This document shows, in pieces, positions 54,112 to 63,324 of a DNA stretch of 64,000 nt. Below the pieces are notes generated by a model. That model was given only the letters and a program-made list of their open reading frames with translations, searched no databases and was not told where the DNA came from. Each line of letters opens with the position of its first letter. Position 1 is the first letter of the stretch. Location of the stretch: the NCBI GenBank assembly GCA_963665085.2, contig CAXXXS010000001.1, positions 3,286,001-3,350,000 on the forward strand, written 5' to 3'. Position numbers and translations under genes: made by a program. Source of the stretch: G963665085 sp963665085 (GTDB lineage Bacteria > Bacteroidota > Bacteroidia > Bacteroidales > JAAAOM01).

Positions 54112-55431
54112 ATGAAACATATACAATTAATATTTATTCTTTCGTGCTTCTTCCTGGTTAAGAAAGAAGCGGTAGCGCAACAAAATAACTCCTGGACGTT
54201 AGATGCATGTATCAATTATGCATTGGAGCAGAATATTGATGTGAGAAAAAGTAAGTTGTCTAACAGCTCACAGATATATCAGTTAGAGCAGGCAAGGAGC
54301 CAACGTTTTCCGTCGGTTAACGCAAATGTGAATGAGAATTTTAACTGGAGTAAGAATTCTATGGGAGATAGTAATCTTGAAGGAACTAACAGTACTAGTT
54401 TTTCTGTAAGTTCATCAGTGACGGTATATAATTTCTCTAAAATTACCAATCAGATTAAACAAAGTGAATTAGATGTTGAAAATGGGAAATATCAGATAGA
54501 AACAGTTAAAGAATCAATAACGCTTAGTGTCCTTAATGCGTTTCTTCAGGTTTTATATGCAGAAGAACAGGTTAAGAATAGTATGAAGCAGATTGAATCA
54601 ACAACAGAACAGTTAAACCTGGCAAAGGAGAGATATGATTTGCATGCAATTTCTCAGGCAGATTATCTGCAGGTAAAATCACAATTAGCGAGTGAGAAAC
54701 TAACGTTAGCATCAGCACAAAGTCAATTAGCTACAGCAAAAGTTAGTTTAATGCAATTAATGGAGTTGCCTGTAACCAATGATTTTGAGGTTACACATCC
54801 CAATCTTGATGATCAGCTAAACCAGCAACTTACACCGGCAGCTCAGGTAGTTTACGAACAATCGTTACAAATAAAGCCGCAAATTAAACAGGCAGAACTA
54901 GATAAAGAGATTGCTATGCTGGATAAGAAGATTGCCCGGGCTGGTTTTTTCCCTGTATTATCAGCATCAGCGGGATTAAGTTCTAGTTATTTAAATCAAT
55001 CTACAGGTAGTTTTATGAATCAACTGGATAATAGTATCGCTCCTTCAGCTGGTCTTACACTATCGGTTCCAATATATCAGAAGAAACAAATAAAGACCAG
55101 TGTAGCACTAGCTGAGATAAGTTATAACAATGCTGAATTGAGTGAGATAGATACTAAAAATCAGTTGCGAAAGAATATAGAACAGGCCTGCCAGGATGTG
55201 TATTCTGCACAGATAGAATATGAGGCAAATGTTGAAAATTTTGATGCAACAGAAGAATCATCTGCGTTGTCTGACGAAAAATTTAAGCAGGGAGTGATTA
55301 ATTCTGTTGACTATCTGGTCTCTAAAACAAATCTGATTGTGGCTGAGAGTCAACTATTACAGTCGAAGTACAACTTGATATTTAGCTATAAAATTCTGGA
55401 TTTTTATTTGGGTAATCCCTTGAGTTTGTAA
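54112..55431 (+). CDS. TolC family outer-membrane efflux protein
   Basis: A 439-residue protein with a signal peptide ending EAVAQQ (about 24). It has two OEP repeats of long coiled helices: WTLDACINYALEQNIDVRKS with QARSQRFPSVNANVN in the first, and QIKPQIKQAELDKEIAMLDK with ARAGFFPVLSASAGL in the second. The two repeats give the trimeric barrel-tunnel fold of TolC. The Lys-Gln-Gly-Val motif near the C-terminus is typical. It provides the outer-membrane exit for the MacA/MacB proteins encoded next (20 bases downstream). The substrate is unknown. Confidence 0.93.
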   Translation: MKHIQLIFILSCFFLVKKEAVAQQNNSWTLDACINYALEQNIDVRKSKLSNSSQIYQLEQARSQRFPSVNANVNENFNWSKNSMGDSNLEGTNSTSFSVSSSVTVYNFSKITNQIKQSELDVENGKYQIETVKESITLSVLNAFLQVLYAEEQVKNSMKQIESTTEQLNLAKERYDLHAISQADYLQVKSQLASEKLTLASAQSQLATAKVSLMQLMELPVTNDFEVTHPNLDDQLNQQLTPAAQVVYEQSLQIKPQIKQAELDKEIAMLDKKIARAGFFPVLSASAGLSSSYLNQSTGSFMNQLDNSIAPSAGLTLSVPIYQKKQIKTSVALAEISYNNAELSEIDTKNQLRKNIEQACQDVYSAQIEYEANVENFDATEESSALSDEKFKQGVINSVDYLVSKTNLIVAESQLLQSKYNLIFSYKILDFYLGNPLSL

Positions 55432-55451
55432 AATGATAATAAGAAAATAAA

Positions 55452-56600
55452 ATGAAGAAGAAAGTAATAATTTTTACAGGTATTGCAGCTTTAGTCGTGT
55501 TTGTTTTTCTAATAAAGAGTTGCAAAGTTAAGAATGTTCCAGTGACATTCGAAACAATGAAAGTTGAACGAGAGAATATAGCCCGTGTTGTGACAGCAAC
55601 TGGAACTATTGAAGCAGTAACTTCTGTAGATGTGGGAACACAGGTTTCCGGAATAATCGATAAAGTATATGTTGATTTTAATGATCAAGTAAAGCAAGGT
55701 GAGTTATTGGCACAGATTGATAGGACGTCATTGTTAGCCCAGTTAGAACAAAGTGAAGCAACAGTTGATCAGGCAAAAGCTCAGTTAAAATATCATCAAT
55801 CAACATATGATAGGACAAAAGCTTTATACGAGAAAGAATTAATTGCGCAAGCAGATTACGATCAGGCTTTGTATAACTACGAAAATGCTTTGGCAACGCT
55901 TAAAAATGCAAAGTCAGCTTATGATAAGAATATGGTTAACCTAAATTACTCTACAATTTATTCTCCAATAAATGGAGTTGTATTAAATAGAGTAGTAGAA
56001 GAGGGACAAACAGTTGCGGCAAGTTTTAATACTCCAACATTGTTTACTATTGTAAATGATTTAACACAAATAGAAGTAGAGACCAGTGTTGATGAAGCAG
56101 ATATCGGAAAAGTTGTTCAAGGTCAACGTGTTTCTTTTACCGTTGATGCATATCCTGATTTAAAATTTGAAGGTTCGGTTTCAGAAGTCAGGTTACAACC
56201 TGTAGTTACAAATAATGTAGTAACATATTCAGTAATACTTAATGCTCCAAATCCGGATAAAAAACTTATGCCGGGAATGACTGCCACAGCTACGATTTAT
56301 GTAGAGGAGCGTCAGAATGCTCTAGTTCTTCCTGGTAAAACAGTTCGCTTTAAACCAGATGAAGAATTCTTGCAACAAAAAGGACTGGAATTCAAGAATG
56401 ATCCCGAGAAAAAATTTGTGTGGATAAAAGATGGAGAGGGAGGAATCAATCCAATAGAAATAGAGACAGGTATTGATAATGGTAAAACAGTAGAAATTTT
56501 ATCAGGAGTTAAAGAGGGTGATGATGTTGTATCATCAATGTCGAGTAGTGCAACTGTGAATAACAGGACTTCAGGTCCACCATCTCCAGGATTTTTCTAA
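55452..56600 (+). CDS. macA: MacA-like periplasmic adaptor (HlyD family)
   Basis: A 382-residue membrane-fusion protein. The N-terminal anchor covers about residues 4-22 (VIIFTGIAALVVFVFLIKSC), with Cys at 24 that could also be lipidated. The lipoyl-like half TGTIEAVTSVDVGTQVSGII follows, then a coiled-coil hairpin (about 85-155), the second lipoyl half (IYSPINGVVLNRVVEEGQTV) and beta-barrel/MP domains (VVTYSVILNAPNPDKKLMPG, MTATATIYVEE). It bridges MacB to TolC. It is co-directional, 20 bases after TolC and 20 bases before the ATPase gene. Confidence 0.93.
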   Translation: MKKKVIIFTGIAALVVFVFLIKSCKVKNVPVTFETMKVERENIARVVTATGTIEAVTSVDVGTQVSGIIDKVYVDFNDQVKQGELLAQIDRTSLLAQLEQSEATVDQAKAQLKYHQSTYDRTKALYEKELIAQADYDQALYNYENALATLKNAKSAYDKNMVNLNYSTIYSPINGVVLNRVVEEGQTVAASFNTPTLFTIVNDLTQIEVETSVDEADIGKVVQGQRVSFTVDAYPDLKFEGSVSEVRLQPVVTNNVVTYSVILNAPNPDKKLMPGMTATATIYVEERQNALVLPGKTVRFKPDEEFLQQKGLEFKNDPEKKFVWIKDGEGGINPIEIETGIDNGKTVEILSGVKEGDDVVSSMSSSATVNNRTSGPPSPGFF

Positions 56601-56620
56601 AATCGTAAAGCTCGAAAAAA

Positions 56621-57373
56621 ATGGAAAATATCATAATAGAAATAAGAGATCTCAGAAAGATTTATCATATCGGTGAGGTAACGGTACACGCTCTGCGAGG
56701 AGTCGATCTAAAAATAAAAGAAGGGGAATTTGTCGCAATTATGGGGGCAAGCGGTTCAGGAAAATCAACAATGTTGAATATCTTGGGTTGTCTTGACCAG
56801 CCATCAAAGGGGGATTATTTCCTGGATGCAACTGACGTTAATAAATTGGATAGGGATGAGTTAGCGAATTTAAGAAATCATAAACTTGGTTTTGTGTTTC
56901 AGTCATTTAATTTATTGCCTCGTACAACGGCATTGGAAAATGTAGAACTTCCCCTTTTCTATAATAAGAAAGTAAAATCAAAGGAAAGACGCGAAAGGGC
57001 AATGTGGGCCCTTGAAGCAGTAGGATTGGCAGACCGGTTTCATCATATGCCGAACCAATTATCCGGAGGTCAACAGCAGCGTGTGGCTATTGCCCGTTCA
57101 TTGGTTAATGATCCGGTTTTGATATTAGCAGATGAACCAACAGGTAACCTGGATACCCGGACTTCTATTGAAATAATGGAACTTTTTCAGGAGTTAAACG
57201 ATCGAGGGCGAACAATAGTTTTTGTTACTCATGAGCCTGATATAGTGTGTTACGCAACAAGAAGTGTGACATTTAGGGATGGACATATTCTTAAGGAGCA
57301 AATGATCGAGAAACGTTCTATCGCAAAAGAAGTTTTGAAATCTTTACCAGTAGAAGAATTAGAAGAAATTTAA
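56621..57373 (+). CDS. MacB-type ABC transporter ATP-binding protein
   Basis: A 250-residue ABC ATPase. Walker A GASGSGKST at about 43-51, Q-loop in GFVFQSFNLLPRTTALENVE, signature LSGGQQQRVAIARSL, Walker B LILADEPTGNLD and the switch His in FVTHEPDI are all present. It falls in the LolD/MacB ATPase group, which works with a FtsX-type permease. Here ATPase and permease are separate genes, unlike E. coli MacB where they are fused. It precedes the permease by 13 bases. Confidence 0.95.
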   Translation: MENIIIEIRDLRKIYHIGEVTVHALRGVDLKIKEGEFVAIMGASGSGKSTMLNILGCLDQPSKGDYFLDATDVNKLDRDELANLRNHKLGFVFQSFNLLPRTTALENVELPLFYNKKVKSKERRERAMWALEAVGLADRFHHMPNQLSGGQQQRVAIARSLVNDPVLILADEPTGNLDTRTSIEIMELFQELNDRGRTIVFVTHEPDIVCYATRSVTFRDGHILKEQMIEKRSIAKEVLKSLPVEELEEI

Positions 57374-57386
57374 AAAAAGTAGAGTT

Positions 57387-58604
57387 ATGGGATTTGTAAA
57401 TTTATTCGGAATCGCTGTTCGGGCATTATTACGCAACAGGATGAGGGCCATACTAACAATGCTGGGAATTATTATAGGCGTTGCATCAGTAGTAGCGATG
57501 CTGGCAATCGGAGAAGGCTCGAAAAGAAGTATCCAGGGAGAAATGTCTGATATGGGTACGAACATGATTATGGTAATGCCAAATATGCAACGCAGGGGAG
57601 GAGTAACACTTGGTAGTTCAAGCAATAATCTTAAGATGGATGATGTAGAAGCCATTCAAAATGAAGCGACTGCTATAAGTTTAATTTCACCGCAGGTTAC
57701 AGTAAGCGGGCAGGTTATTTATGGGAATCAAAATACATATACAACTATTACTGGAATCAGTGAGGAGTATTTAGAAATTCGTAAAATGGAGCTGGCCTAT
57801 GGCAGAATGTTTACTGATACAGAACTAAGAAGCATGGCAAAAGTTTGTGTCCTTGGACAAACAGTTGTAGAGAATTTATTTGGGGCAGATGCAGATCCAA
57901 TTGGATTAAATATCAGGATTAAAAGTTTGCCGTTTTTAATTATTGGAGTATTAGAAGATAAAGGAGAAAGCGGAATGGGGCAGGATCAGGATGATGTTAT
58001 TTTGGCTCCTTATACAACTGTTCAAAAACGATTGGCTGCGATAGATTATATACAAGGTATTTATGCTTCAGCTGTAACAGAAGAAAAGAGCGAAGAAGCT
58101 ATGGCTGAAGTAGAAGAAATACTTACCAGGACGCATGAAATAAAGGAATACGAAGAGGCAGACTTCAGAATAATGTCTCAATCAGAATTAATGGATACAG
58201 TATCGAGTGTAACTAATATTTTAAAAATTTTATTGGGGGCGATAGCAGGCATCTCTTTGCTTGTTGGAGGCATTGGTATCATGAACATTATGTTTGTGTC
58301 AGTAACTGAACGAACTCGTGAAATTGGTTTAAGAATGTCAATTGGAGGTAGGGGGCGAGATATCTTAAGGCAATTTTTGGTTGAATCAATTTTGTTAAGT
58401 ATTCTGGGTGGTGTTATCGGTATTGTCCTGGGGTATTTATTAGCAATGGGGGCTGGTTCAGTAATGGACATGGAAGCATATGTACAGACCCAGTCTGTCG
58501 TTCTGGCTTTTTCTGTATGTTTTGGAATAGGTGTTTTCTTTGGATGGTACCCGGCCCGTAAGGCAGCTAATTTAAATCCAATTGATGCATTGAGGTATGA
58601 ATAA
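57387..58604 (+). CDS. MacB-type ABC transporter permease (FtsX family)
   Basis: A 405-residue permease with the MacB topology: one N-terminal helix (AILTMLGIIIGVASVVAMLA, about 22-41), a large periplasmic MacB_PCD domain (about 50-270) and three C-terminal helices (ILLGAIAGISLLVGGIGIMN, LLSILGGVIGIVLGYLLAMG, VVLAFSVCFGIGVFFGWYPA). GARKAANLNPIDALRYE is the standard C-terminus. With TolC and MacA it forms a tripartite pump thought to expel substrates from the periplasm by mechanotransmission. The terminator at 58655-58688 closes the operon. Confidence 0.94.
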   Translation: MGFVNLFGIAVRALLRNRMRAILTMLGIIIGVASVVAMLAIGEGSKRSIQGEMSDMGTNMIMVMPNMQRRGGVTLGSSSNNLKMDDVEAIQNEATAISLISPQVTVSGQVIYGNQNTYTTITGISEEYLEIRKMELAYGRMFTDTELRSMAKVCVLGQTVVENLFGADADPIGLNIRIKSLPFLIIGVLEDKGESGMGQDQDDVILAPYTTVQKRLAAIDYIQGIYASAVTEEKSEEAMAEVEEILTRTHEIKEYEEADFRIMSQSELMDTVSSVTNILKILLGAIAGISLLVGGIGIMNIMFVSVTERTREIGLRMSIGGRGRDILRQFLVESILLSILGGVIGIVLGYLLAMGAGSVMDMEAYVQTQSVVLAFSVCFGIGVFFGWYPARKAANLNPIDALRYE

Positions 58605-58654
58605 GGGAAAAATAATTACGGTCAATTAATAATTTTCATCCTATCTTTTTTTTG

Positions 58655-58688
58655 AAGCTGTTGTGTCTTTTGATGCAACAGCTTTTTT
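58655..58688 (+). terminator. Rho-independent terminator of the efflux operon
   Basis: AAGCTGTTG (58655-58663) pairs with CAACAGCTT (58676-58684) and is followed by a T run (58683-58688). It lies 50 bases after the permease stop codon. Confidence 0.85.
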
Positions 58689-58802
58689 AATTCGTTCGAT
58701 AGTGAGAAATTTTAGTCCGTTGAATTAACACTTTCCTCTCTAGCCAGTACTCGTTAAGCCTAAACTACTTGATTTTTAGACTAAGCTTATAGAGTTAAAA
58801 TT

Positions 58803-60773
58803 TCAAAATTCTTTTCCATTATCTTCGATGTCACTAAAAACTTCAATTTTCTTTTTATCATCTAATGCAGAAGGGGAAAAATCTGTAATTTTCTTCGTAT
58901 TACGTTTTGTCGAAATATTTCTAGTGTTAATATAGTTTCCTGTATTAAAAAATGATATAATATCTTTTAGTTGTTCCGCCTGTCCGGCAAGTTCCTCTGC
59001 ACTTGTTGCCAGTTCCTCAGAAGCAGCAGCATTTTGCTGAGTTACCAGATTGAGGTGTTGTACTGAATTATTTATTTGATCAGCACCCGTATTTTGTTCT
59101 TGACTAGAGGCCGAAATTTCTTGAATAAGCTTAGCTGTTTTTTCTATTTCGGGCACAATATCAATAAGTTTATTTCCTGCTTTTTCTGCAACACTAACGC
59201 CCCCAATCGAAAGTTCGTCTATTTCATCAGCTGCAATTTTACTCCTTTCTGCCAGCTTTCTAACTTCGGCTGCCACTACTGCAAAACCCTTTCCATGCTC
59301 ACCGGCACGAGCAGCTTCAACAGCAGCATTCAACGCAAGGATATTAGTTTGGAAAGCAATATCATTGATAATTCTTATTTTCCCTGCAATATTTTTCATT
59401 GCATTTACAGCGGATGCAGTTGCCTCGCTGCCTAATGAAATTTCTTTAGCAGCATTTAGTGCTATTTTTTCTGTTGTTACAGAGTTTTCGGTATTTTGTT
59501 GAATATTAGATGCCATTTGCTCCATGCTACTGGAAACCTCTTCTACCGATGAAGCTTGTTCACTTGCACCTTGACTCATTTCTTGCGAAGTTGAGGCTAT
59601 CTGTTGACTTGCAGAGGCAATATTATTTGCTCCCATTGTTATATTCTCAACAATCTCAAATAATTTCTTTCCCATTTGTACCAAAGAATTAACCAATTGG
59701 CCAACTTCATCTTTTTGCTGGATGTCTATTTTTGCAGTCAAATCACCCCTTGCCATTTTATCTGCGAACTCAACACTTTTACCAATTCCAAACGTTATTG
59801 ATCTTGTTAAAAGACTGGCAATAATAACACTTAATACTAGTATTATAATCGAAACAATAAGTGTGGTGGTTTTGGTTTGAGCTAGAGCTGTTTCTTTTCT
59901 ACTTATCTGGATACCTTCAAACTCATCAGCTTTAATTTTAAAATCACGGGCAGCTTGTATCATTTCAGTCTCTGATTTGGCTTGTTTGTCTTTTGCTTGA
60001 ACAACAACATCAAAAGCTTCACGATATTCAATTACTGAGTTTTTAACGACGCGTAATTGCTCAATGTTTTTTTGATTTTTTAGTTTTGATTCAGTTAATT
60101 CAATTTGTGCGATTGTTTGACTATAAATTTCACCCATTTCATTTATATATTCTTGTTTTTGGTTTATTAAATAATTTTTTTCAATTCTACGTGAACTAAG
60201 CAAATATTTAACTAAACGGTTAACATCATCGGCTTTTTCAACTCTACTTCTAATTGCCCCCATATTAGCATTGGCATCAAATTCATCATCCATTAGTTTT
60301 TTTTGGGTATTTCGTATCTCCTCAGCTTTATCCAGGGCCTCTCTGGCTGTCTGTATCATCTTATCATTAGCTGGTCCCACTTCGTTCTTTTCAATTTCAA
60401 CATATGTTTCAAATGCCTTTGTATAATTATCTGCAATTTCCTTCAAGTTGCTTACTCCTTGATCTTTATCGTTTTGAAGATTCATGTCTTTAATAAGATT
60501 GTTTAACTCGGTTATAATATCTTCTGATTTCTGTACAGCATTTTTTGTGTCTTCGCCATAGAGTTCGAACCCTCTTATTGTGAAATTTTTCTCTTGTTGG
60601 CGCGCCTCAGCAATTAAACGGAGTAAATCCACAGCATCATGGGCGTTCTCTGCATTTCTATTAATAGTATTTAATCCTATATTACCAACCACCGAAATTG
60701 TAAGGGCAAACAATATGACAATACCGAAAGCAATGGTAAGTCTTGATCCTATTTTTAAATTATTGATCTTCAT
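58803..60773 (-). CDS. Methyl-accepting chemotaxis protein
   Basis: A 656-residue receptor. The first membrane helix is at about 12-34 (LTIAFGIVILFALTISVVGN). A long helical periplasmic domain (about 35-290, HBM/4HB-like) follows, then the second helix (TTTLIVSIIILVLSVIIASL), HAMP (about 320-372) and the signalling domain with the highly conserved tip ARAGEHGKGFAVVAAEVRKL. The helix before it has MSQGASEQASSVEEVSSSME. A canonical AGGAGG Shine-Dalgarno sequence lies seven bases ahead of the ATG. Because no che genes are visible here, the receptor probably signals to a remote array, or the cell glides rather than swims. Confidence 0.94.
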   Translation of the reverse strand: MKINNLKIGSRLTIAFGIVILFALTISVVGNIGLNTINRNAENAHDAVDLLRLIAEARQQEKNFTIRGFELYGEDTKNAVQKSEDIITELNNLIKDMNLQNDKDQGVSNLKEIADNYTKAFETYVEIEKNEVGPANDKMIQTAREALDKAEEIRNTQKKLMDDEFDANANMGAIRSRVEKADDVNRLVKYLLSSRRIEKNYLINQKQEYINEMGEIYSQTIAQIELTESKLKNQKNIEQLRVVKNSVIEYREAFDVVVQAKDKQAKSETEMIQAARDFKIKADEFEGIQISRKETALAQTKTTTLIVSIIILVLSVIIASLLTRSITFGIGKSVEFADKMARGDLTAKIDIQQKDEVGQLVNSLVQMGKKLFEIVENITMGANNIASASQQIASTSQEMSQGASEQASSVEEVSSSMEQMASNIQQNTENSVTTEKIALNAAKEISLGSEATASAVNAMKNIAGKIRIINDIAFQTNILALNAAVEAARAGEHGKGFAVVAAEVRKLAERSKIAADEIDELSIGGVSVAEKAGNKLIDIVPEIEKTAKLIQEISASSQEQNTGADQINNSVQHLNLVTQQNAAASEELATSAEELAGQAEQLKDIISFFNTGNYINTRNISTKRNTKKITDFSPSALDDKKKIEVFSDIEDNGKEF

Positions 60774-60780
60774 AATGAAA

Positions 60781-60786
60781 CCTCCT
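60781..60786 (-). promoter_or_regulatory. Canonical Shine-Dalgarno of the chemotaxis receptor gene
   Basis: cctcct on the plus strand is AGGAGG on the mRNA, seven bases ahead of the ATG at 60773. Bacteroidota genes rarely carry such a site, so it stands out against its neighbours and fixes the start. Confidence 0.7.
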
Positions 60787-60842
60787 AATTTTTATTATAA
60801 ATTCATTTTACAAATAAAAAAATGCTTCTTAACTCTTAGGCC

Positions 60843-60867
60843 AACCATGAGACCTTTAGGTCGCTAT
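60843..60867 (+). repeat. Left copy of a 25-bp inverted repeat
   Basis: aaccatgagacctttaggtc followed by gctat is the exact reverse complement of 61874-61898. The two copies bracket the Crp/Fnr gene at 61114-61779. Similarity continues past the 25 bases on the inner side (cattagcata here versus tcattaatgc on the other strand). Confidence 0.75.
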
Positions 60868-61113
60868 CATTAGCATAGCTAGAGTTATTCAATCGTTTTG
60901 TTAGGATTTTATCGAGAATAAAATGTAAATTCTGTACCTGTTTAGTACATATGGAAAGTTATTAAAAAAACATCCCTTACTTTTACCGTATGCTAAATAC
61001 TTTTTCCTGAAAAACAAGTTTTTTATTGCTGTAATTCTGGAAATATTACTTTTTAAAAAGATTGTTTTTATAATAAAATTTCGCTAAATTTTAAGGAATA
61101 ATATACCAAAGCA

Positions 61114-61779
61114 ATGAACGACAATAACTCTGCTTATCTTTTTGACCTTCAAAAAAAAATGAGCCTTTCAAAAAATGAGTTAGATCAATTACTAAGCAAT
61201 AGGAAAAATCTCAATTATGAAATCAATGAAACTATAATTAAACAAGGTAGCGATGCAACACATGTTTATATAGTTAAAGAAGGACTAGTAGCAATATTCC
61301 TTGAAGAAGAGAATAGAAAGCGAATTATTCATCTTGCAGATGAGTTTTGTTTTGCTATGTTACCCATGATTAATCTTTACGACACCTACCCTTTTTCTTT
61401 GAAGGCTTTGATACCATCAAAAATATGCCAAATAAACAAAAGTCTATTCTATAATATTATTGAAAAAAATCCAGCAGCAATCCGGTATATATCAACTTGG
61501 TATAACGACCACATAATAACTCTCTACAAGCTCATAAAAATTTGTTCTGCCCATAATACTCCAGGTAAGATTGCTAATATTATATGGAGTTTTCAATCAA
61601 AACCAAATATATTGAAATACCTAAACAAAGAAATTATAGCTCAAATGGCGGGAATTAATATAGAAAGTGCGGGAAAGATACTTGCTGATTTTAAAAAAAA
61701 TAACATAATATCAATGAATGGAGAAGGAATAAAAATCATCAATATTGAATTTCTAAATAAAATCTGCAAAATAGGCTAA
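61114..61779 (+). CDS. Crp/Fnr family transcriptional regulator
   Basis: A 221-residue regulator. The cyclic-nucleotide-binding-like domain covers about 8-120 (ETIIKQGSDATHVYIVKEGL, VAIFLEEENRKRIIHLADEF). It lacks the Cys residues of an FNR iron-sulphur cluster. A long dimer helix follows, and then a Crp-type HTH at about 165-205 (EIIAQMAGINIESAGKILAD). The HTH is shorter than usual and ends in IISMNGEGIKIIN. The signal molecule is unknown. The gene lies between the two 25-bp inverted repeats and has few neighbours on its strand, which suggests an isolated insertion. Confidence 0.85.
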   Translation: MNDNNSAYLFDLQKKMSLSKNELDQLLSNRKNLNYEINETIIKQGSDATHVYIVKEGLVAIFLEEENRKRIIHLADEFCFAMLPMINLYDTYPFSLKALIPSKICQINKSLFYNIIEKNPAAIRYISTWYNDHIITLYKLIKICSAHNTPGKIANIIWSFQSKPNILKYLNKEIIAQMAGINIESAGKILADFKKNNIISMNGEGIKIINIEFLNKICKIG

Positions 61780-62051
61780 AATATAAAAAACTGATATTAT
61801 TTCTAAAAGTGAATTCTTTGTATGGCTCCTTGCCCCTAAGCATCAAATCTAAAACCAATAGATGCATTAATGAATAGCGACCTAAAGGTCTCATGGTTTT
61901 TTTAAAAATTAAACTTTGAAATGTTGCGCATTTCAAAGCGATTTCCTATCAAACCGTTGCTATGTTTAATAAATGTGCCACCCTCAAAATTAGCACTATC
62001 TGCCAAATGTTTTATATACCGTGTTAACGCCTGGCATTCATCTATGTCCCT
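61780..62051. other. Intergenic region with inverted repeat right copy
   Basis: Contains 61874-61898 and, near the 3 prime end of the ATPase gene, gttaacgcctggcatt (62024-62039), which is the inverse of ggcgttaac at 63325-63333. No coding frame of note. Confidence 0.4.
61874..61898 (-). repeat. Right copy of a 25-bp inverted repeat
   Basis: Exact reverse complement of 60843-60867. Each copy is itself nearly palindromic (gacctttaggtc), so it can form a hairpin. The pair encloses about 1.0 kb carrying the Crp/Fnr gene. Confidence 0.75.
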
Positions 62052-63221
62052 TTAATAATTTAATCCAAAAGCCCAAAGTGGAATAACATTGAGGTAGCCA
62101 TATTCAATATCATCTTTTACTACAAATGATTTTCCGTCTTTTTCTATTTGGTCTTGTTGTTTATTTTTTCCTCCAATTTCAAATGTATAATCATCAATTA
62201 CAAAATCAGCTTTACTTGTAGATATAACTTCATTTCTCACTCGCATTTGATTAAAAAAGAAAGTTTCTCTCAAATTTCCAACATTTAACTTATCTCCAAC
62301 TAAATTGAAAATGATATTTGTATTATCTAAATATACTTTATCAACTTTCCCTAATCCGCGAATTCCACTCGTTTCATTTCGTAACTGTCCAATAAGTCCT
62401 GCTTTTTCCATGTAGGAGAAATAATCGTCTAATGAATTTCTACTTACACTAATCATTTCGGAAATTTTGGAGAAATTAGGTTTAAATGGCACACTTTCAG
62501 CAATAATTGAAAGTAATCGTTTAAGTTTTCGACTTGTTCCAACATTTAAGTTAGCATATTGCGGGATATCAGATTCTAGTGTTTGTACAATTATTTGACC
62601 TAAACGCAAATCCATTTCATTTTCAATACCAAAAGGATAATACCCGCGTTTTAAATAGTCATTAAATAACGGTAGTGGATGTTGAATATTTTCAAGTTTT
62701 ACTTCATTATTTATGATTTGTTCAAGAGTATAAACTTCTGTTTCAATATTGTGATATAATTTTAAATATTCACGAAATGAAAGTCCTTGTAATTTGTAAA
62801 TTATTGCTCGACGACTTAAATCGGCAGAACCCTTTAATATGTCAAGTACAGAAGAACCTGTAAATACAATTTTCAGAGTGGGAAACGAATCATAAATATT
62901 TTTTAATTCACGAGACCAGTCTGTGTATTTATGGATTTCATCAATGAATAAATATTCTCCCGCATTTTTATAAAAACTATCAGCTAAATCAAGGAGTCTG
63001 TTTTCACTAAAGTACATATCGTCAGCTGATACATATAAAGCTTTTTTATTATCCAGTTTTTCCTTGATATGTTGTAAAATCATTGTTGTCTTACCGACAC
63101 CACGGGCGCCAATAATTCCAATCATTCTGCTATCCCATGAGACATTTTCATATATATAACGTTTAAAATCGGTTGTCGTATTTTGTAAAAGCGTCTCAAA
63201 TTTCTGATAAAGTGTTTTCAT
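62052..63221 (-). CDS. AAA_14/DUF4143 ATPase
   Basis: A 389-residue P-loop protein. Walker A GARGVGKTT lies at about 37-45, Walker B in EYLFIDEIHKYTDW, and a sensor region in KIVFTGSSVLDILKGSADLS. The arm SRRAIIYKLQGLSFREYLKL is typical of the AAA_14 group. A winged-helix-like part follows, then the DUF4143 C-terminus (SKADFVIDDYTFEIGGKNK), which carries a PD-(D/E)xK-like nuclease-type core. Such genes are frequent in accessory regions of Bacteroidota; their function is not established. A good promoter precedes it. Confidence 0.9.
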   Translation of the reverse strand: MKTLYQKFETLLQNTTTDFKRYIYENVSWDSRMIGIIGARGVGKTTMILQHIKEKLDNKKALYVSADDMYFSENRLLDLADSFYKNAGEYLFIDEIHKYTDWSRELKNIYDSFPTLKIVFTGSSVLDILKGSADLSRRAIIYKLQGLSFREYLKLYHNIETEVYTLEQIINNEVKLENIQHPLPLFNDYLKRGYYPFGIENEMDLRLGQIIVQTLESDIPQYANLNVGTSRKLKRLLSIIAESVPFKPNFSKISEMISVSRNSLDDYFSYMEKAGLIGQLRNETSGIRGLGKVDKVYLDNTNIIFNLVGDKLNVGNLRETFFFNQMRVRNEVISTSKADFVIDDYTFEIGGKNKQQDQIEKDGKSFVVKDDIEYGYLNVIPLWAFGLNY

Positions 63222-63242
63222 GATTTTGACATCTATTTTTCA

Positions 63243-63271
63243 CAAAGATACAAAACGCACAACAAATTCAA
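63243..63271 (-). promoter_or_regulatory. Promoter of the DUF4143 ATPase gene
   Basis: On the minus strand TTG (63271-63269) is followed after 18 bases by TATCTTTG (63250-63243), matching TTG-N19-TAnnTTTG within one base. The leader to the ATG is about 15-20 bases. Confidence 0.6.
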
Positions 63272-63324
63272 CAATTATTTTAATTATTGTTCATTCAAAT
63301 GTGCATGCGGTATTTTTCTTGCTT

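Larger units (their letters stand above)
60774..61113. other. Divergent intergenic region
   Basis: Divergent region between the chemotaxis receptor and the Crp/Fnr regulator. It contains the Shine-Dalgarno sequence of the receptor gene and the left inverted repeat at 60843-60867. The rest is AT-rich and no promoter is certain. Confidence 0.4.
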
